Assembly (NCBI GenBank): GCA_003162615.1
Contig: PMNG01000148.1
Location: forward strand, 266 to 7,633
Length of the DNA: 7,368 bases
Source: Methanothrix sp.
GTDB lineage: Archaea > Halobacteriota > Methanosarcinia > Methanotrichales > Methanotrichaceae
Reading direction: 5' to 3'
Shown here: one piece after another, positions 1-6,127 of the stretch
How the letters are laid out: each line of letters starts with the position of its first letter
Numbering within the stretch: position 1 is the stretch's first letter
Program-made: the position numbers and the translations under genes
Notes under the pieces: model-generated
Database searches by the model: none
Seen by the model: only the letters and a program-made list of their open reading frames with translations
What the model was told of the DNA's origin: nothing

Positions 1-11
1 TTCTCGGCCAT
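1..11 (-). CDS. start of a minus-strand gene, cut by the window edge
   Basis: Only the first codons (Met-Ala-Glu) are inside the window, so no product can be named. The start is supported by a good Shine-Dalgarno sequence, GGAGGG (complement of 19-24), seven bases before the ATG. A TATA-like box lies about 50 bases upstream (complement of 61-70). That spacing would put transcription start near position 38-40 and give a short leader carrying the SD. It lies downstream of the small winged-helix-like gene on the same strand but appears to have its own promoter. Confidence 0.45.
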
Positions 12-60
12 AAAAGATCCCTCCAGTTCGAAAATGCGTGTGCTGGCTCTTACTTTTGAG

Positions 61-70
61 GATATATAGG
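61..70 (-). promoter_or_regulatory. TATA-like box for the edge gene at 1-11
   Basis: The minus strand reads CCTATATATC here. Archaeal TATA boxes lie about 25 bases before transcription start, which predicts a start near 38-40, upstream of the SD at 19-24. Assigned from composition and spacing only. Confidence 0.35.
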
Positions 71-85
71 TTACTGATAACGTTC

Positions 86-119
86 CTATAAGAACCATTT
101 CGTGGTAAAGGTTCTATAG
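86..119. other. imperfect hairpin between two minus-strand genes
   Basis: The arms CTATAAGAACC (86-96) and GGTTCTATAG (110-119) pair with one unpaired A around a 13-base loop. On the minus strand the hairpin follows the stop of the winged-helix-like gene (133) and precedes the TATA-like box of the edge gene. No T-run follows, so it may process or protect the 3' end, or simply be a chance fold, rather than act as a classical terminator. Confidence 0.3.
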
Positions 120-132
120 ATTGCTAGAATGC

Positions 133-384
133 CTATTCCTTTGCTAGCTCAGTCTTCCAGTAGGCGTTGTACCAGAACTTGTGGCCTTCCTCTTTCTGTC
201 TATTGTCACAGGCAACCCAGCCCCACTTAGTCAAAGCTCCCAAAGCCCTGACCAATCGCCGCTCTGCCCTTACCCAGTCCACATAGGAGGTGATTTCCAG
301 CCCCATTGCCTGGGCTATCTCCTTGATAGATTTGGCCTCATCCTTGCTATCAGGAAGAACTGCCAGAACTTCTTCGTGGTTCAT
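133..384 (-). CDS. small winged-helix-like DNA-binding protein, hypothetical
   Basis: I start this 83-residue protein at the ATG at 384 because a strong SD, GAGGAGGG (complement of 390-397), lies five bases upstream. A longer frame begins at 453, but its extra N terminus has no comparable site. Residues 19-30 (SIKEIAQAMGLE) look like the first part of a helix-turn-helix. An Arg-rich helix follows at about 36-50 (VRAERRLVRALGAL), and then an aromatic, charged stretch at 53-77 that could be the wing. There is no membrane segment or signal peptide. The fold suggests a transcriptional regulator or other nucleic-acid-binding protein, but I do not recognise a named family and the target is unknown. 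It is transcribed alone, with promoter-like sequences at 476-496. Confidence is good that this is a gene and moderate that it binds DNA. Confidence 0.65.
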   Translation of the reverse strand: MNHEEVLAVLPDSKDEAKSIKEIAQAMGLEITSYVDWVRAERRLVRALGALTKWGWVACDNRQKEEGHKFWYNAYWKTELAKE

Positions 385-475
385 GGAATCCCTCCTCGAC
401 CTGCCCAGCGCAAACGATAATTCCCCACCTAATGTGCTTCGCATCTGTTCCAAGAAGACGTATTTACTAATATAT

Positions 476-496
476 TGTATAAAGGCAATATTTAAA
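476..496 (-). promoter_or_regulatory. candidate TATA boxes for the winged-helix-like gene
   Basis: The minus strand contains TTTAAATA (complement of 489-496) and TTTATACA (complement of 476-483) in a strongly AT-rich stretch. Either would place transcription start roughly 70-85 bases before the ATG at 384. Composition-based; the two cannot be separated without mapping transcript ends. Confidence 0.35.
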
Positions 497-731
497 TTTT
501 ATTGATAAAAATGAGGAGATTCAGGTTGAGTGTAGATTTAGGAAAAGGATAGATACACGTACCTAACCCAATATTTGTCTCTATCTAGTTATACACCTTG
601 CAAAAACGGCCTAAATGCTCTTCTGGCTAACTGGTCATTCCAGTACACTATGGAACGTTTTATCGACAATTGCCCGTTATCGGTTTTTCGATATCAGCCG
701 AACCGAAAAGAAGAACCAGAATCGGAAGCGC

Positions 732-764
732 AAAGGCAGGGAGTTTGAACCCAACTCCGCCTTT
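732..764. other. hairpin with a 12-bp bulged stem
   Basis: The arm AAAGGCAGGGAGTT (732-745) pairs with AACTCCGCCTTT (753-764) through two 6-bp blocks and a two-base bulge, around a loop of about seven bases. On the plus strand an AT-rich stretch (TTTATAATAAT) follows. It lies about 110 bases beyond the stop of the minus-strand gene ending at 876. It may be a transcript end or part of a small RNA. The loop resembles a tRNA T-arm only superficially and no tRNA body surrounds it. Confidence 0.4.
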
Positions 765-875
765 ATAATAATCTACCTGGGTTGGGAATAGCGAAAGATG
801 AAAGGAATGCCTTGTAGGTTATATGTACTCGAACCTAGTTTAGACGCAAAAAAGGGATGTGGGGATTACTCTGAT

Positions 876-1565
876 TCACACGCACGGCAGCCAATCAACA
901 CTGATGGAACCACAGGTGCTGTTGCCCCATAGCTGGATGAACTTCTCGATGGAGAAGACTCCTGTCAGGTCCTCAACGCTTCTGCCCCACTCATTGTGGC
1001 GTCCCTTGACGTTCGTGGCCGGGTCCCTGGATATCCACCCAATGTGAGCAACGCCGATCATGTTAGAGTTGAGGTTAGCCTCGAGAACACCTGTGCAGCA
1101 GGGATATGGTGGGTATTGACCTACCTTCACGTTTGTTGGAGAATAACCTATTAAATAGGAAAGATTAGGAATCCTGGGGTCGTATTCTCTTGTCTTAACC
1201 TCTGTGCTTTTCTGTAGATGCTCGGCATGTGTATACATTTCTGTGAGGACTGTTCCTATTACATAATTTTGTACACAGAGTTTTTCGATCCACTTCTGGT
1301 CATAGGTACCTGTCTGATAAGAGACGGACATGTACTCGAACTCAGCTTCCTTGGTAAAGTTGATGTAATCCATTGGTCCAACTCCCGTTGACCATCCAAT
1401 TTGATTTGGACTAAATGGGCCAAGATTATTAAGAAATAATCCAACCCATGCCGGGAAGTATGGTGGAACGTTTATATTGAGTCCGCAACCACTATTAATT
1501 TGTCTCTCAGCTTCAAGCTCCGTTTTTTCTGTAATTACATTTCCGCTTCCAGACTCCTTCTCCAC
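876..1565 (-). CDS. hypothetical protein with six cysteines, uncertain N terminus
   Basis: I do not recognise the family. The 229-codon frame reads as real protein: it is rich in Tyr, Trp, Pro and Gly, uses AGA/AGG arginine codons typical of archaea, and has cysteines at 27, 97, 156, 157, 218 and 228, including a Cys-Cys pair. Notable stretches are the aromatic, Pro-rich part at 34-60, and 171-194 with HIGWISRDP and GRHNEWG. There is no clear signal peptide. The start is doubtful: the only start codon near the 5' end is a GTG with no SD, and a TGA and a TAA lie in frame just upstream. A different frame opened by the ATG at 1644 runs into this one, so a one-base insertion near 1560-1575 could have broken a longer gene of about 255 residues. 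The function is unknown. It is separated from the protease cluster by the IS remnant. Confidence 0.6.
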   Translation of the reverse strand: MEKESGSGNVITEKTELEAERQINSGCGLNINVPPYFPAWVGLFLNNLGPFSPNQIGWSTGVGPMDYINFTKEAEFEYMSVSYQTGTYDQKWIEKLCVQNYVIGTVLTEMYTHAEHLQKSTEVKTREYDPRIPNLSYLIGYSPTNVKVGQYPPYPCCTGVLEANLNSNMIGVAHIGWISRDPATNVKGRHNEWGRSVEDLTGVFSIEKFIQLWGNSTCGSISVDWLPCV

Positions 1566-1658
1566 CAGCTTGTCTCACTGCAAAAACGATTATGTGTCTC
1601 GTGGTCGATCTCCCTCCCAATGGAATTTCTGATGTGTTCTTCATGTATAATTATGTTA

Positions 1659-1667
1659 CCAATTAAA
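1659..1667 (-). promoter_or_regulatory. candidate TATA box for a leaderless start at 1644
   Basis: The minus strand reads TTTTAATTG about 20 bases before the ATG at 1644. That spacing would suit a leaderless archaeal transcript beginning at or close to this ATG. It lies next to the putative IS end at 1671. Weak evidence based on composition. Confidence 0.2.
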
Positions 1668-1671
1668 AGAT

Positions 1672-1696
1672 GTGTCAGAATCTCATCCCCCGCACG
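1672..1696 (+). repeat. left copy of a 25-base IS-end-like repeat
   Basis: GTGTCAGAA followed by TCTCATCCCCCGCACG matches 7315-7339, where the first part is GTGTGGGGG. The match is exact for the last 16 bases and the first four, with four differences between. Both copies are on the plus strand. This copy lies about 65 bases before the transposase start, where an IS left end would be expected. Confidence 0.65.
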
Positions 1697-1760
1697 GGAA
1701 TATTGTAGAGTCCCGAAATTATTTCGCAGCCAGTTTAGTCCTGAACGTTTAGCTCAGGAC

Positions 1761-2090
1761 ATGAAGTTGAATAGGCGAAAGGTCCATCGGATCATTCGCC
1801 AGAAGCTGGATGGAGTTCCATCTAAGGATATAGCAAAGGATTTGGCCATATCCAGCAGACGTGTCGAGCAGCTCTGGAAGTATTACAAAGATCATAGACG
1901 CGAACCAATAAATGGCAAAGGTGTCGGTCGTCCAAAGAAGCCTTACGACGAAAAGGAGGCTCAGATGATAAAGGATGCTCACTTGCGATTCAGGTTCGGC
2001 GCGAGGATGCTCGAGATCGTTCTTAAGAAGATGTATGAGGTCACAATCTCTCATAATAGGATCCTTATGATTTGGGGAGAAAACCTGTAA
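1761..2090 (+). pseudogene. IS481-family transposase, N-terminal fragment (109 aa)
   Basis: From the ATG at 1761 the frame encodes two helix-turn-helix segments. The first (residues 1-45) has RKVHRIIRQKLDGVPSKDIA and then SSRRVEQLWKYY. The second (about 57-109) has GRPKKPYDEKEAQMIKDAH, FRFGARMLE and ISHNRI. This is the DNA-binding half of archaeal IS481-type transposases. In complete relatives the HNRI motif is followed by a basic linker and an rve-type DDE integrase domain, giving about 250-350 residues. Here the frame reaches GENL and stops, and nothing resembling a DDE domain follows. The fragment should still be able to fold as a DNA-binding domain, but it cannot catalyse transposition. 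There is no strong SD. The frame is open upstream to 1500, but that part does not resemble the family. Confidence 0.85.
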
Positions 2091-2134
2091 ATAAATAAAG
2101 TTCGGTTCGATCAGACTAATCGCCTGATCGACCG
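2085..2134 (-). terminator. hairpin plus T-rich tract ending the S53 peptidase gene
   Basis: Thirteen bases after the peptidase stop codon (2147) the minus strand forms a strong hairpin: CTGATCGACCG (2124-2134) pairs with CGGTTCGATCAG (2103-2114), leaving one unpaired T. The minus strand then reads TTTATTTATTTA, a T-rich tract of the type that ends transcription in Euryarchaeota. The same fold would also stand at the 3' end of the transposase fragment on the plus strand. Confidence 0.65.
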
Positions 2135-2146
2135 CCACTACAGTCA

Positions 2147-3730
2147 TCAAAGGTTGCTTAGAGCTTGCAGCAACTTGGTTCCGTCAGGTACGCCACAACC
2201 AGTGCAGGGATCCCAGCCCGGTCCGGCATGGTAAGCCCCATTGTTGCCAACGGTTATATCACGCAATGCGCCAGATTTAGCTAGCTGGTTGTAGAGCAGA
2301 GGGTTCAGATAGCCAACAGGCTTTCCGAGCTTTTGGTTGATGAGGGCTATCAGGCCGGCCCAAAGGGGAGCTACCGCGCTAGTTCCGCCGAAAACATCAT
2401 TCTGTCCATTGAGCAGTATGATGTAACCCGTATTGGGATCTGCATCTCCGGCTACGTCTGGTACACCTCTTCCTACTTTACTGCCAGGATTGGCCGATGG
2501 AGGGACATGAGCGTTTGATTGCCAGCTGGGTAATGGGAAGAAATCGCTTATACCTCCACCGGTTGCGTTCCATACGGTCTCGATTAAGATCTGTCGGGGG
2601 GGGGTGCCTGAAGTTTCAAGCCTTGTGCCGCCACAGCCTGTGACATTTGGACTTGATGCTGGGAAGTCCACGTTAGCTAGGTTATCGTTCTCATTATCCC
2701 TCGAACCGTCATCCCCAGCTGCACAAAAGACTGTAACGCCCATAGTAGCAGCTGCCTGGAATGCTTGGTCCATGGCTTGCATGGCCTGAGATGTCCATTC
2801 ATTCTCTGCTGCACCCCAGCTTACTGATATCACCGTTGGCTTGTTGTTCTTATCGTGAACAGCATTGTTGATGGCATCAATGAACCCTTTGTCTGTGTTG
2901 GGAGCGAAATAAACGGCAATCTTCGCCTTAGGTGCTATGGCTCCAGCTACTTCTATATCAAGGACTACTTCTCCGTCTGCCTCGTTTCCAGGTTGGTTGC
3001 GTCCACCATCGACTGAGATTGCGGTGACCTTGGGTTGAGTTATTTTAAGCTCCCTGAAATATGCTTGAAGATCCTTAGCTTTGTAACCACAGGGGTCTAG
3101 TTCTATGAGTCCTATGCACTCGTTACTTCCATCCAACCCAGTTGGGAAGTCGTAAAGCTTTGCTAACTGGGGCGGAGTATAAGAAACCGACACGGCCCTG
3201 GCCTTTACAATCGCTCCTTGCGTTTCAAGGCGAACCGAATGGGGCCTGAACACATGACGATCATCTAGCCCGAAGACACCAACGATGATTGGGGCCAGAT
3301 CGGCAGGCACTTGGACCGGACCAACACGCCCTCTGTACTTACCAGTTGGGCTATCATACATCGATAGCTTGGTGCCAAATGCCTCACTGAGCTGAGTTAC
3401 GGTGCCTGATAGGGATATGCTGCTGCTTTCAGGATTTACTTTAACGATGGTCAAGCCATGCTCATGGGCGAATTCTTCTATCTTGGCAAGATCATCGGGA
3501 TTTAGTGCATTGGCCGTAGCGAGCTCCTCGCGGCTTAAATATTTGCGCTCCTTCAGCGGCTGAGTGCTCATCTCTCTGATTGACGAAGTCTGAGTACCTG
3601 CTCCCTTTGAGCGTAGAACAACAGTTACTTCTACAACTTCATTTGGGTCAGGTGTGCCAATGGCCTTGGCATTTTTTACAAGATCGCGTTCGCTTCCCGC
3701 GATGGATTTAAGATCTTTACTAACTACCAT
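2147..3730 (-). CDS. sedolisin/kumamolisin-type S53 serine-carboxyl peptidase with pro-domain
   Basis: A complete 527-residue pro-enzyme. An activation pro-domain spans about residues 30-165 (VVEVTVVLRSK, then FGLDDRHVFRPH), and the catalytic domain begins near 181 (SVSYTPPQLAKLYDFP). The S53 catalytic set is intact: E254 and D258 in GEVVLDIEVAGA, oxyanion Asp D340 in AAGDDG, and nucleophile S451 in GGTSAVAPLWAG. Spacings match kumamolisin (E78, D82, D164, S278), and long stretches are nearly identical to it. The calcium site is present: D491-I492 and GPGWD at 503-507. The family cleaves peptides at acid pH after removing its own pro-domain. There is no typical N-terminal signal peptide, as in kumamolisin itself, so export is possible but not visible here. 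The start is fixed by the SD AAGGTGG (complement of 3737-3743), six bases before the ATG. It is last in the cluster. A run of nine G (2596-2604) inside the gene is prone to frameshift. Confidence 0.96.
   Translation of the reverse strand: MVVSKDLKSIAGSERDLVKNAKAIGTPDPNEVVEVTVVLRSKGAGTQTSSIREMSTQPLKERKYLSREELATANALNPDDLAKIEEFAHEHGLTIVKVNPESSSISLSGTVTQLSEAFGTKLSMYDSPTGKYRGRVGPVQVPADLAPIIVGVFGLDDRHVFRPHSVRLETQGAIVKARAVSVSYTPPQLAKLYDFPTGLDGSNECIGLIELDPCGYKAKDLQAYFRELKITQPKVTAISVDGGRNQPGNEADGEVVLDIEVAGAIAPKAKIAVYFAPNTDKGFIDAINNAVHDKNNKPTVISVSWGAAENEWTSQAMQAMDQAFQAAATMGVTVFCAAGDDGSRDNENDNLANVDFPASSPNVTGCGGTRLETSGTPPRQILIETVWNATGGGISDFFPLPSWQSNAHVPPSANPGSKVGRGVPDVAGDADPNTGYIILLNGQNDVFGGTSAVAPLWAGLIALINQKLGKPVGYLNPLLYNQLAKSGALRDITVGNNGAYHAGPGWDPCTGCGVPDGTKLLQALSNL
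2596..2604. repeat. homopolymer of nine G within the S53 gene
   Basis: On the coding strand the run is nine C in codons for T376-P377-P378-R379, in a loop of the catalytic domain. Gain or loss of one base would remove everything downstream, including the nucleophile S451 and the calcium site. Confidence 0.9.
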
Positions 3731-3763
3731 CTCTAACCACCTTTTATATAGATCACTCCAGAT

Positions 3764-3776
3764 TAAAAAATAAAAC
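3764..3776 (-). promoter_or_regulatory. T-rich tract between the 78-aa gene and the S53 gene
   Basis: The minus strand reads TTTTATTTTTTAA about 12 bases after the stop of the 78-aa gene and about 35 bases before the S53 ATG. In archaea such a tract could cause partial termination of the upstream transcript, serve as a TATA element for a separate S53 transcript, or do both. The 58-base gap is the second largest in the cluster. Confidence 0.35.
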
Positions 3777-3788
3777 TATACCACTCGG

Positions 3789-4025
3789 TTACTTGCTAGT
3801 TAGAATGAGTTTGTGAGGTTTTCCTTTGGTATCAACCTGCAACCTTTGAGCTAGTTCTACAAGGTCCATTGTGCCGAGCTCTTCTGGCACATCAAGAATG
3901 GCGGCATACTGACCCTCACTTGGCTTTGGGCCGAACCTAGGACTCAAGATATCGAAGGTTAGGGGCAGAGGAAATCCTGCTGAAATAATTTTACCCTGAG
4001 TATCATATAATACATGAGCCTTCAT
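3789..4025 (-). CDS. small conserved-looking hypothetical protein (78 aa)
   Basis: Function unknown. The protein begins MKAHVLYDTQGKIISAG, a likely beta-hairpin, followed by a Pro/Gly-rich turn with SPRFGPKPSEGQ (about 28-39). A strand and helix with AAILDVPEELGTMDLVELAQRL follow (about 41-62), and then a basic C-terminal strand. The pattern recalls small bacterial hypothetical proteins of the same layout. There is no cysteine, membrane segment or signal peptide. It has the strongest SD in the cluster, AAGGAGGT (complement of 4032-4039), six bases before the ATG. This SD overlaps the stop codon of the 88-aa gene (4038-4040), so the two are probably translationally coupled. It lies directly upstream of the S53 peptidase, so a role as an inhibitor, chaperone or substrate of that enzyme is conceivable, but this rests on position only. 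Confidence 0.8.
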   Translation of the reverse strand: MKAHVLYDTQGKIISAGFPLPLTFDILSPRFGPKPSEGQYAAILDVPEELGTMDLVELAQRLQVDTKGKPHKLILTSK

Positions 4026-4037
4026 ATCGCTACCTCC

Positions 4038-4304
4038 TTAATATCTGCTTGGCGCCACGATAACTGTTGGCTGGAATAATACTCCTTGGGTTCCATTGTT
4101 CTTAAAGTGGACATGGAGGGTTCCCGGGGTCGCCCATTCTTCAACTATCTGAATGCTCGATCCGTCAGGAGAGCCTGCCATTGGAACGGCACTCATCCTC
4201 GACCAATAATTCCCATCGAAAATCCAGGTGAACCACCACCAGGTCTCTTGACTTGGCCCAAGATAAATGGTTCCCCACCGGATGAAATCGACTTCTACGC
4301 TCAT
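4038..4304 (-). CDS. small aromatic, beta-rich hypothetical protein (88 aa)
   Basis: Function unknown. The sequence is unusually rich in Trp and aromatic residues: ETWWWFTWIFDGNYWSRM lies at about 20-37. It then alternates short strands, GSSIQIVEEW (48-57), LHVHFKNNGTQGVLFQP (62-78) and TVIVAPSRY at the C terminus. This looks like a compact beta sandwich. The segment HVHFKNNGTQGVLFQP resembles the last strands of small jelly-roll or Ig-like domains, which suggests binding to a surface, glycan or protein, but I do not recognise a named family. There is no signal peptide. The start is set by the SD AGGAG (complement of 4314-4318), nine bases before the ATG. The stop codon overlaps the SD of the 78-aa gene 12 bases before that gene starts, so the two are made together. 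Confidence 0.78.
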   Translation of the reverse strand: MSVEVDFIRWGTIYLGPSQETWWWFTWIFDGNYWSRMSAVPMAGSPDGSSIQIVEEWATPGTLHVHFKNNGTQGVLFQPTVIVAPSRY

Positions 4305-4457
4305 ACTGAATTTCTCCTAATTTGTTAACAGATCTTTTCAGCTCTAGCGTCAAACCCAATTTGGCACTAGCTATCGATGCATAAATATCGCCTTATTTGC
4401 CTTCAGCATCTTTAATTATGCAAATTTTAATGTCTCTATTCTAACCTCCTGCCGATA
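4305..4457 (-). other. 153-base gap with an orphan SD and possible internal promoter
   Basis: This is the longest gap in the cluster. Just after the stop of the 547-aa gene the minus strand carries AGGAGGT (complement of 4443-4449), a full SD, but no ATG, GTG or TTG opens a frame of useful length behind it. AT-rich elements follow (TTAAAATTTGC, then ATTTATGC), which could be TATA boxes for the two small genes and the peptidase. The orphan SD may be left from a deleted small gene. Confidence 0.4.
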
Positions 4458-6101
4458 TTAACCCTGGTACCAGTATACATTTAGGCAATTTGCCGGCGCT
4501 AAGACCTGCGTGTCATATATGTTGTCGTTTTCATGACCGCAGACGACTATTGCACATGCGCGCCCCATGAGCTTATTTGCACCATGGCAGTACCATCTCG
4601 GACCAGAGGCGTATGCCGATGAGCCTTGCACGGCGGAAAACCAAGCGCTCACAAACGGAATGCCGATAGCAAGGTTATAGCCGAATGGGTATCCCACATC
4701 GTCGTCAATGTACATGATCGTACGATACCCGACAACAGCATGCAGCCCCTTGAAAATATTCCACCAGGGATTTGGCCAATTGGCCGTATCCTCCGGGGCG
4801 GGGACTACTTCACAGGAGTGAATGGCCCAGAAACACAGATTTCCTCCAGCACTAGTCCCATACCCGCCTGGGATCGTGTTGATGTCAACCACGTCGCAGC
4901 AGTTTTGCAATGTTGTAAAGAGCCACCAGTCCCCATGGGCCTCCGTAAGCGCAACATTGACGCTGTTTACAAAATCGTTTTTGCTGGTTGTGTACTCATA
5001 TGGATATGCCCAGTAGTACTGAGCATTTGTGAAGTTGGGTGCCAGCGAGGGAATGGCAGTGAGACCGTTCCAGAATTCATTGGCATTCGCCACCCAATTC
5101 GGATCGTCGTTGCGTACAACATAGCGACCTACGGTAGGATCATCTTCTTTTACCGGCGCTCGAGGAAGTGGCGGCACCCCTTCGCCGGTCGGCATTGCGG
5201 GCATGACTTTTGGGGTTGCGGACAGAATAGGCACAGGCTCTATCCCTTTTTCGATGGGTATATAGCCGATGACGTGACTGTCTATACGACGTTGCCGGGG
5301 GTCAGTTTTTGCGGCTTCACTGTGAATGGTCGCGGTGAAACGATACACCGGCTGGATGAAGTCCTGATTACCGTCATAGTATCCCACTTCCACCGTGTTA
5401 ACAGTAACGTTGCCTCTTGCTGTGGATGGTTCCAATTGTTCCTGTATGGCGGCGGCGATCTGCTCCGGGCTTAGAGAAGGCTTTATCTTGCGATCGATAC
5501 GCCCCGCCTTCCACTGGCGTGATAATCCAACAATCGTCTCCTTATCGCCGATCGAGATTGACGCCCTTGAACCTGGGCCGAACACTGGGTACTTGCCCAC
5601 ATAGCGAAGGGCGGATACAGAATACAGATAGACCCCCCGACTACCGGCCTTTTCGGTTACAGCGCCTTTCTCGCCACGTTCCAATGTTGCACCGTAGAGA
5701 GGGGATGCGGGCCCGGCTACAAACCGAGTGTCATCCTTTGGAAGAATATCTTCGAGGCTGAAATAAGTGAGTGCTACTTTGGCCGCTTGTTCCTCTTTGA
5801 GCACTGTCGGCTTAAGTTTGTCGAATAACGGGTGGACTTCATAATGACCGTTCTTGACATCCGCATAGGCAATAACCTGATCCTCATGGCGCGCCACAAG
5901 CACATCTGGGCGTTTTTCCATTTTCTCCAAGCGCCCGGCTGTAGGGGCCGCCTTTTTCAGGACGTCGTGAATATATTGCTCGGGCGCCTTAACGGGAGCC
6001 AATTTTATTACATGCATCTCTTCGGCGATACGAGGTATCATAGAAACATCGATTTCTATTGTCCCTCTTTGAGCTTGCCCCATTTCTGGTTCGTCGGACA
6101 T
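4458..6101 (-). CDS. two-domain protein with C-terminal DUF6345-like, caspase-like domain
   Basis: A 547-residue protein. The N-terminal part (about 95-290) has alternating helices and strands with SISIGDKETIVGLSRQWK and PVYRFTATI, similar to PepSY-type pro-domain modules. A Pro-rich linker (about 291-320, VMPAMPTGEGVPPLPRAP) leads to the C-terminal domain (about 325-547), which I assign to DUF6345 from its overall pattern: FWNGL, FWAIHSC, IFKGLHAVVGYRTIM, FGYNLAIGIPFVSAWF and a late AIVVCGHENDN. In this domain a strand ends in H389-G390 and the next main strand ends in S429-C430, 41 residues apart. That is the order and approximate spacing of the His-Cys pair of caspase-like (clan CD) peptidases. 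A catalytic role is inferred, not shown. There is no signal peptide (MSDEPEMGQAQRG). The start is supported by the SD GTGAGGA (complement of 6108-6114). The stop of the papain-like gene lies 26 bases upstream, indicating one operon. CGN codons dominate for Arg. Confidence 0.88.
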   Translation of the reverse strand: MSDEPEMGQAQRGTIEIDVSMIPRIAEEMHVIKLAPVKAPEQYIHDVLKKAAPTAGRLEKMEKRPDVLVARHEDQVIAYADVKNGHYEVHPLFDKLKPTVLKEEQAAKVALTYFSLEDILPKDDTRFVAGPASPLYGATLERGEKGAVTEKAGSRGVYLYSVSALRYVGKYPVFGPGSRASISIGDKETIVGLSRQWKAGRIDRKIKPSLSPEQIAAAIQEQLEPSTARGNVTVNTVEVGYYDGNQDFIQPVYRFTATIHSEAAKTDPRQRRIDSHVIGYIPIEKGIEPVPILSATPKVMPAMPTGEGVPPLPRAPVKEDDPTVGRYVVRNDDPNWVANANEFWNGLTAIPSLAPNFTNAQYYWAYPYEYTTSKNDFVNSVNVALTEAHGDWWLFTTLQNCCDVVDINTIPGGYGTSAGGNLCFWAIHSCEVVPAPEDTANWPNPWWNIFKGLHAVVGYRTIMYIDDDVGYPFGYNLAIGIPFVSAWFSAVQGSSAYASGPRWYCHGANKLMGRACAIVVCGHENDNIYDTQVLAPANCLNVYWYQG

Positions 6102-6127
6102 AAAGCTTCCTCACATCATAGTTTACA

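Larger units (their letters stand above)
385..875. other. intergenic region without a supported gene
   Basis: I find no reading frame with a credible start or family resemblance on either strand. The left part holds the SD and TATA-like sequences of the winged-helix-like gene. The rest holds two hairpins: TCGGTT (680-685) with AACCGA (701-706), and the larger one at 732-764. It could include the 3' untranslated region of the gene ending at 876, a small RNA, or decayed mobile DNA. None of these is shown by the sequence. Confidence 0.5.
1671..2090 (+). mobile_element. truncated IS481-like insertion sequence, left part only
   Basis: The element holds the first 109 codons of an IS481-type transposase and about 90 bases of upstream sequence. 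I place the left boundary near 1671 because GTGT followed by TCTCATCCCCCGCACG (1672-1696) recurs at 7315-7339, which suggests a terminal sequence. The right part, with the DDE catalytic domain and the right terminal repeat, is missing: the frame stops at 2090 and the terminator of the S53 peptidase gene follows directly. I find no inverted copy of the left end in the window. The exact boundaries are inferred. Confidence 0.55.

Noticed and set aside
385..453. N-terminal extension of the winged-helix-like protein to 106 residues
   Set aside because: The ATG at 384 has a strong, well-spaced SD; the extension has none and would contain that SD inside the gene.
739..758. tRNA T-arm-like sequence
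   Set aside because: No acceptor, D or anticodon arm is found around it, and the loop does not match the T-arm consensus.
1500..1760. Upstream extension of the transposase frame to 196 residues
   Set aside because: The extra residues do not resemble IS481 transposases and overlap the opposite-strand gene and the putative IS end.
1749..2150. Minus-strand frame of 133 codons
   Set aside because: Antisense to the recognisable transposase fragment and runs through the terminator hairpin.
4165..4359. Minus-strand TTG-started frame of 64 codons
   Set aside because: It overlaps the 88-aa gene in another frame and lacks an SD, while the 88-aa gene has one.
4626..5474. Long plus-strand frame of 282 codons
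   Set aside because: It lies wholly opposite the 547-aa gene, has no SD or family resemblance, and its sequence is Cys/Arg/Ile-rich like an antisense shadow.
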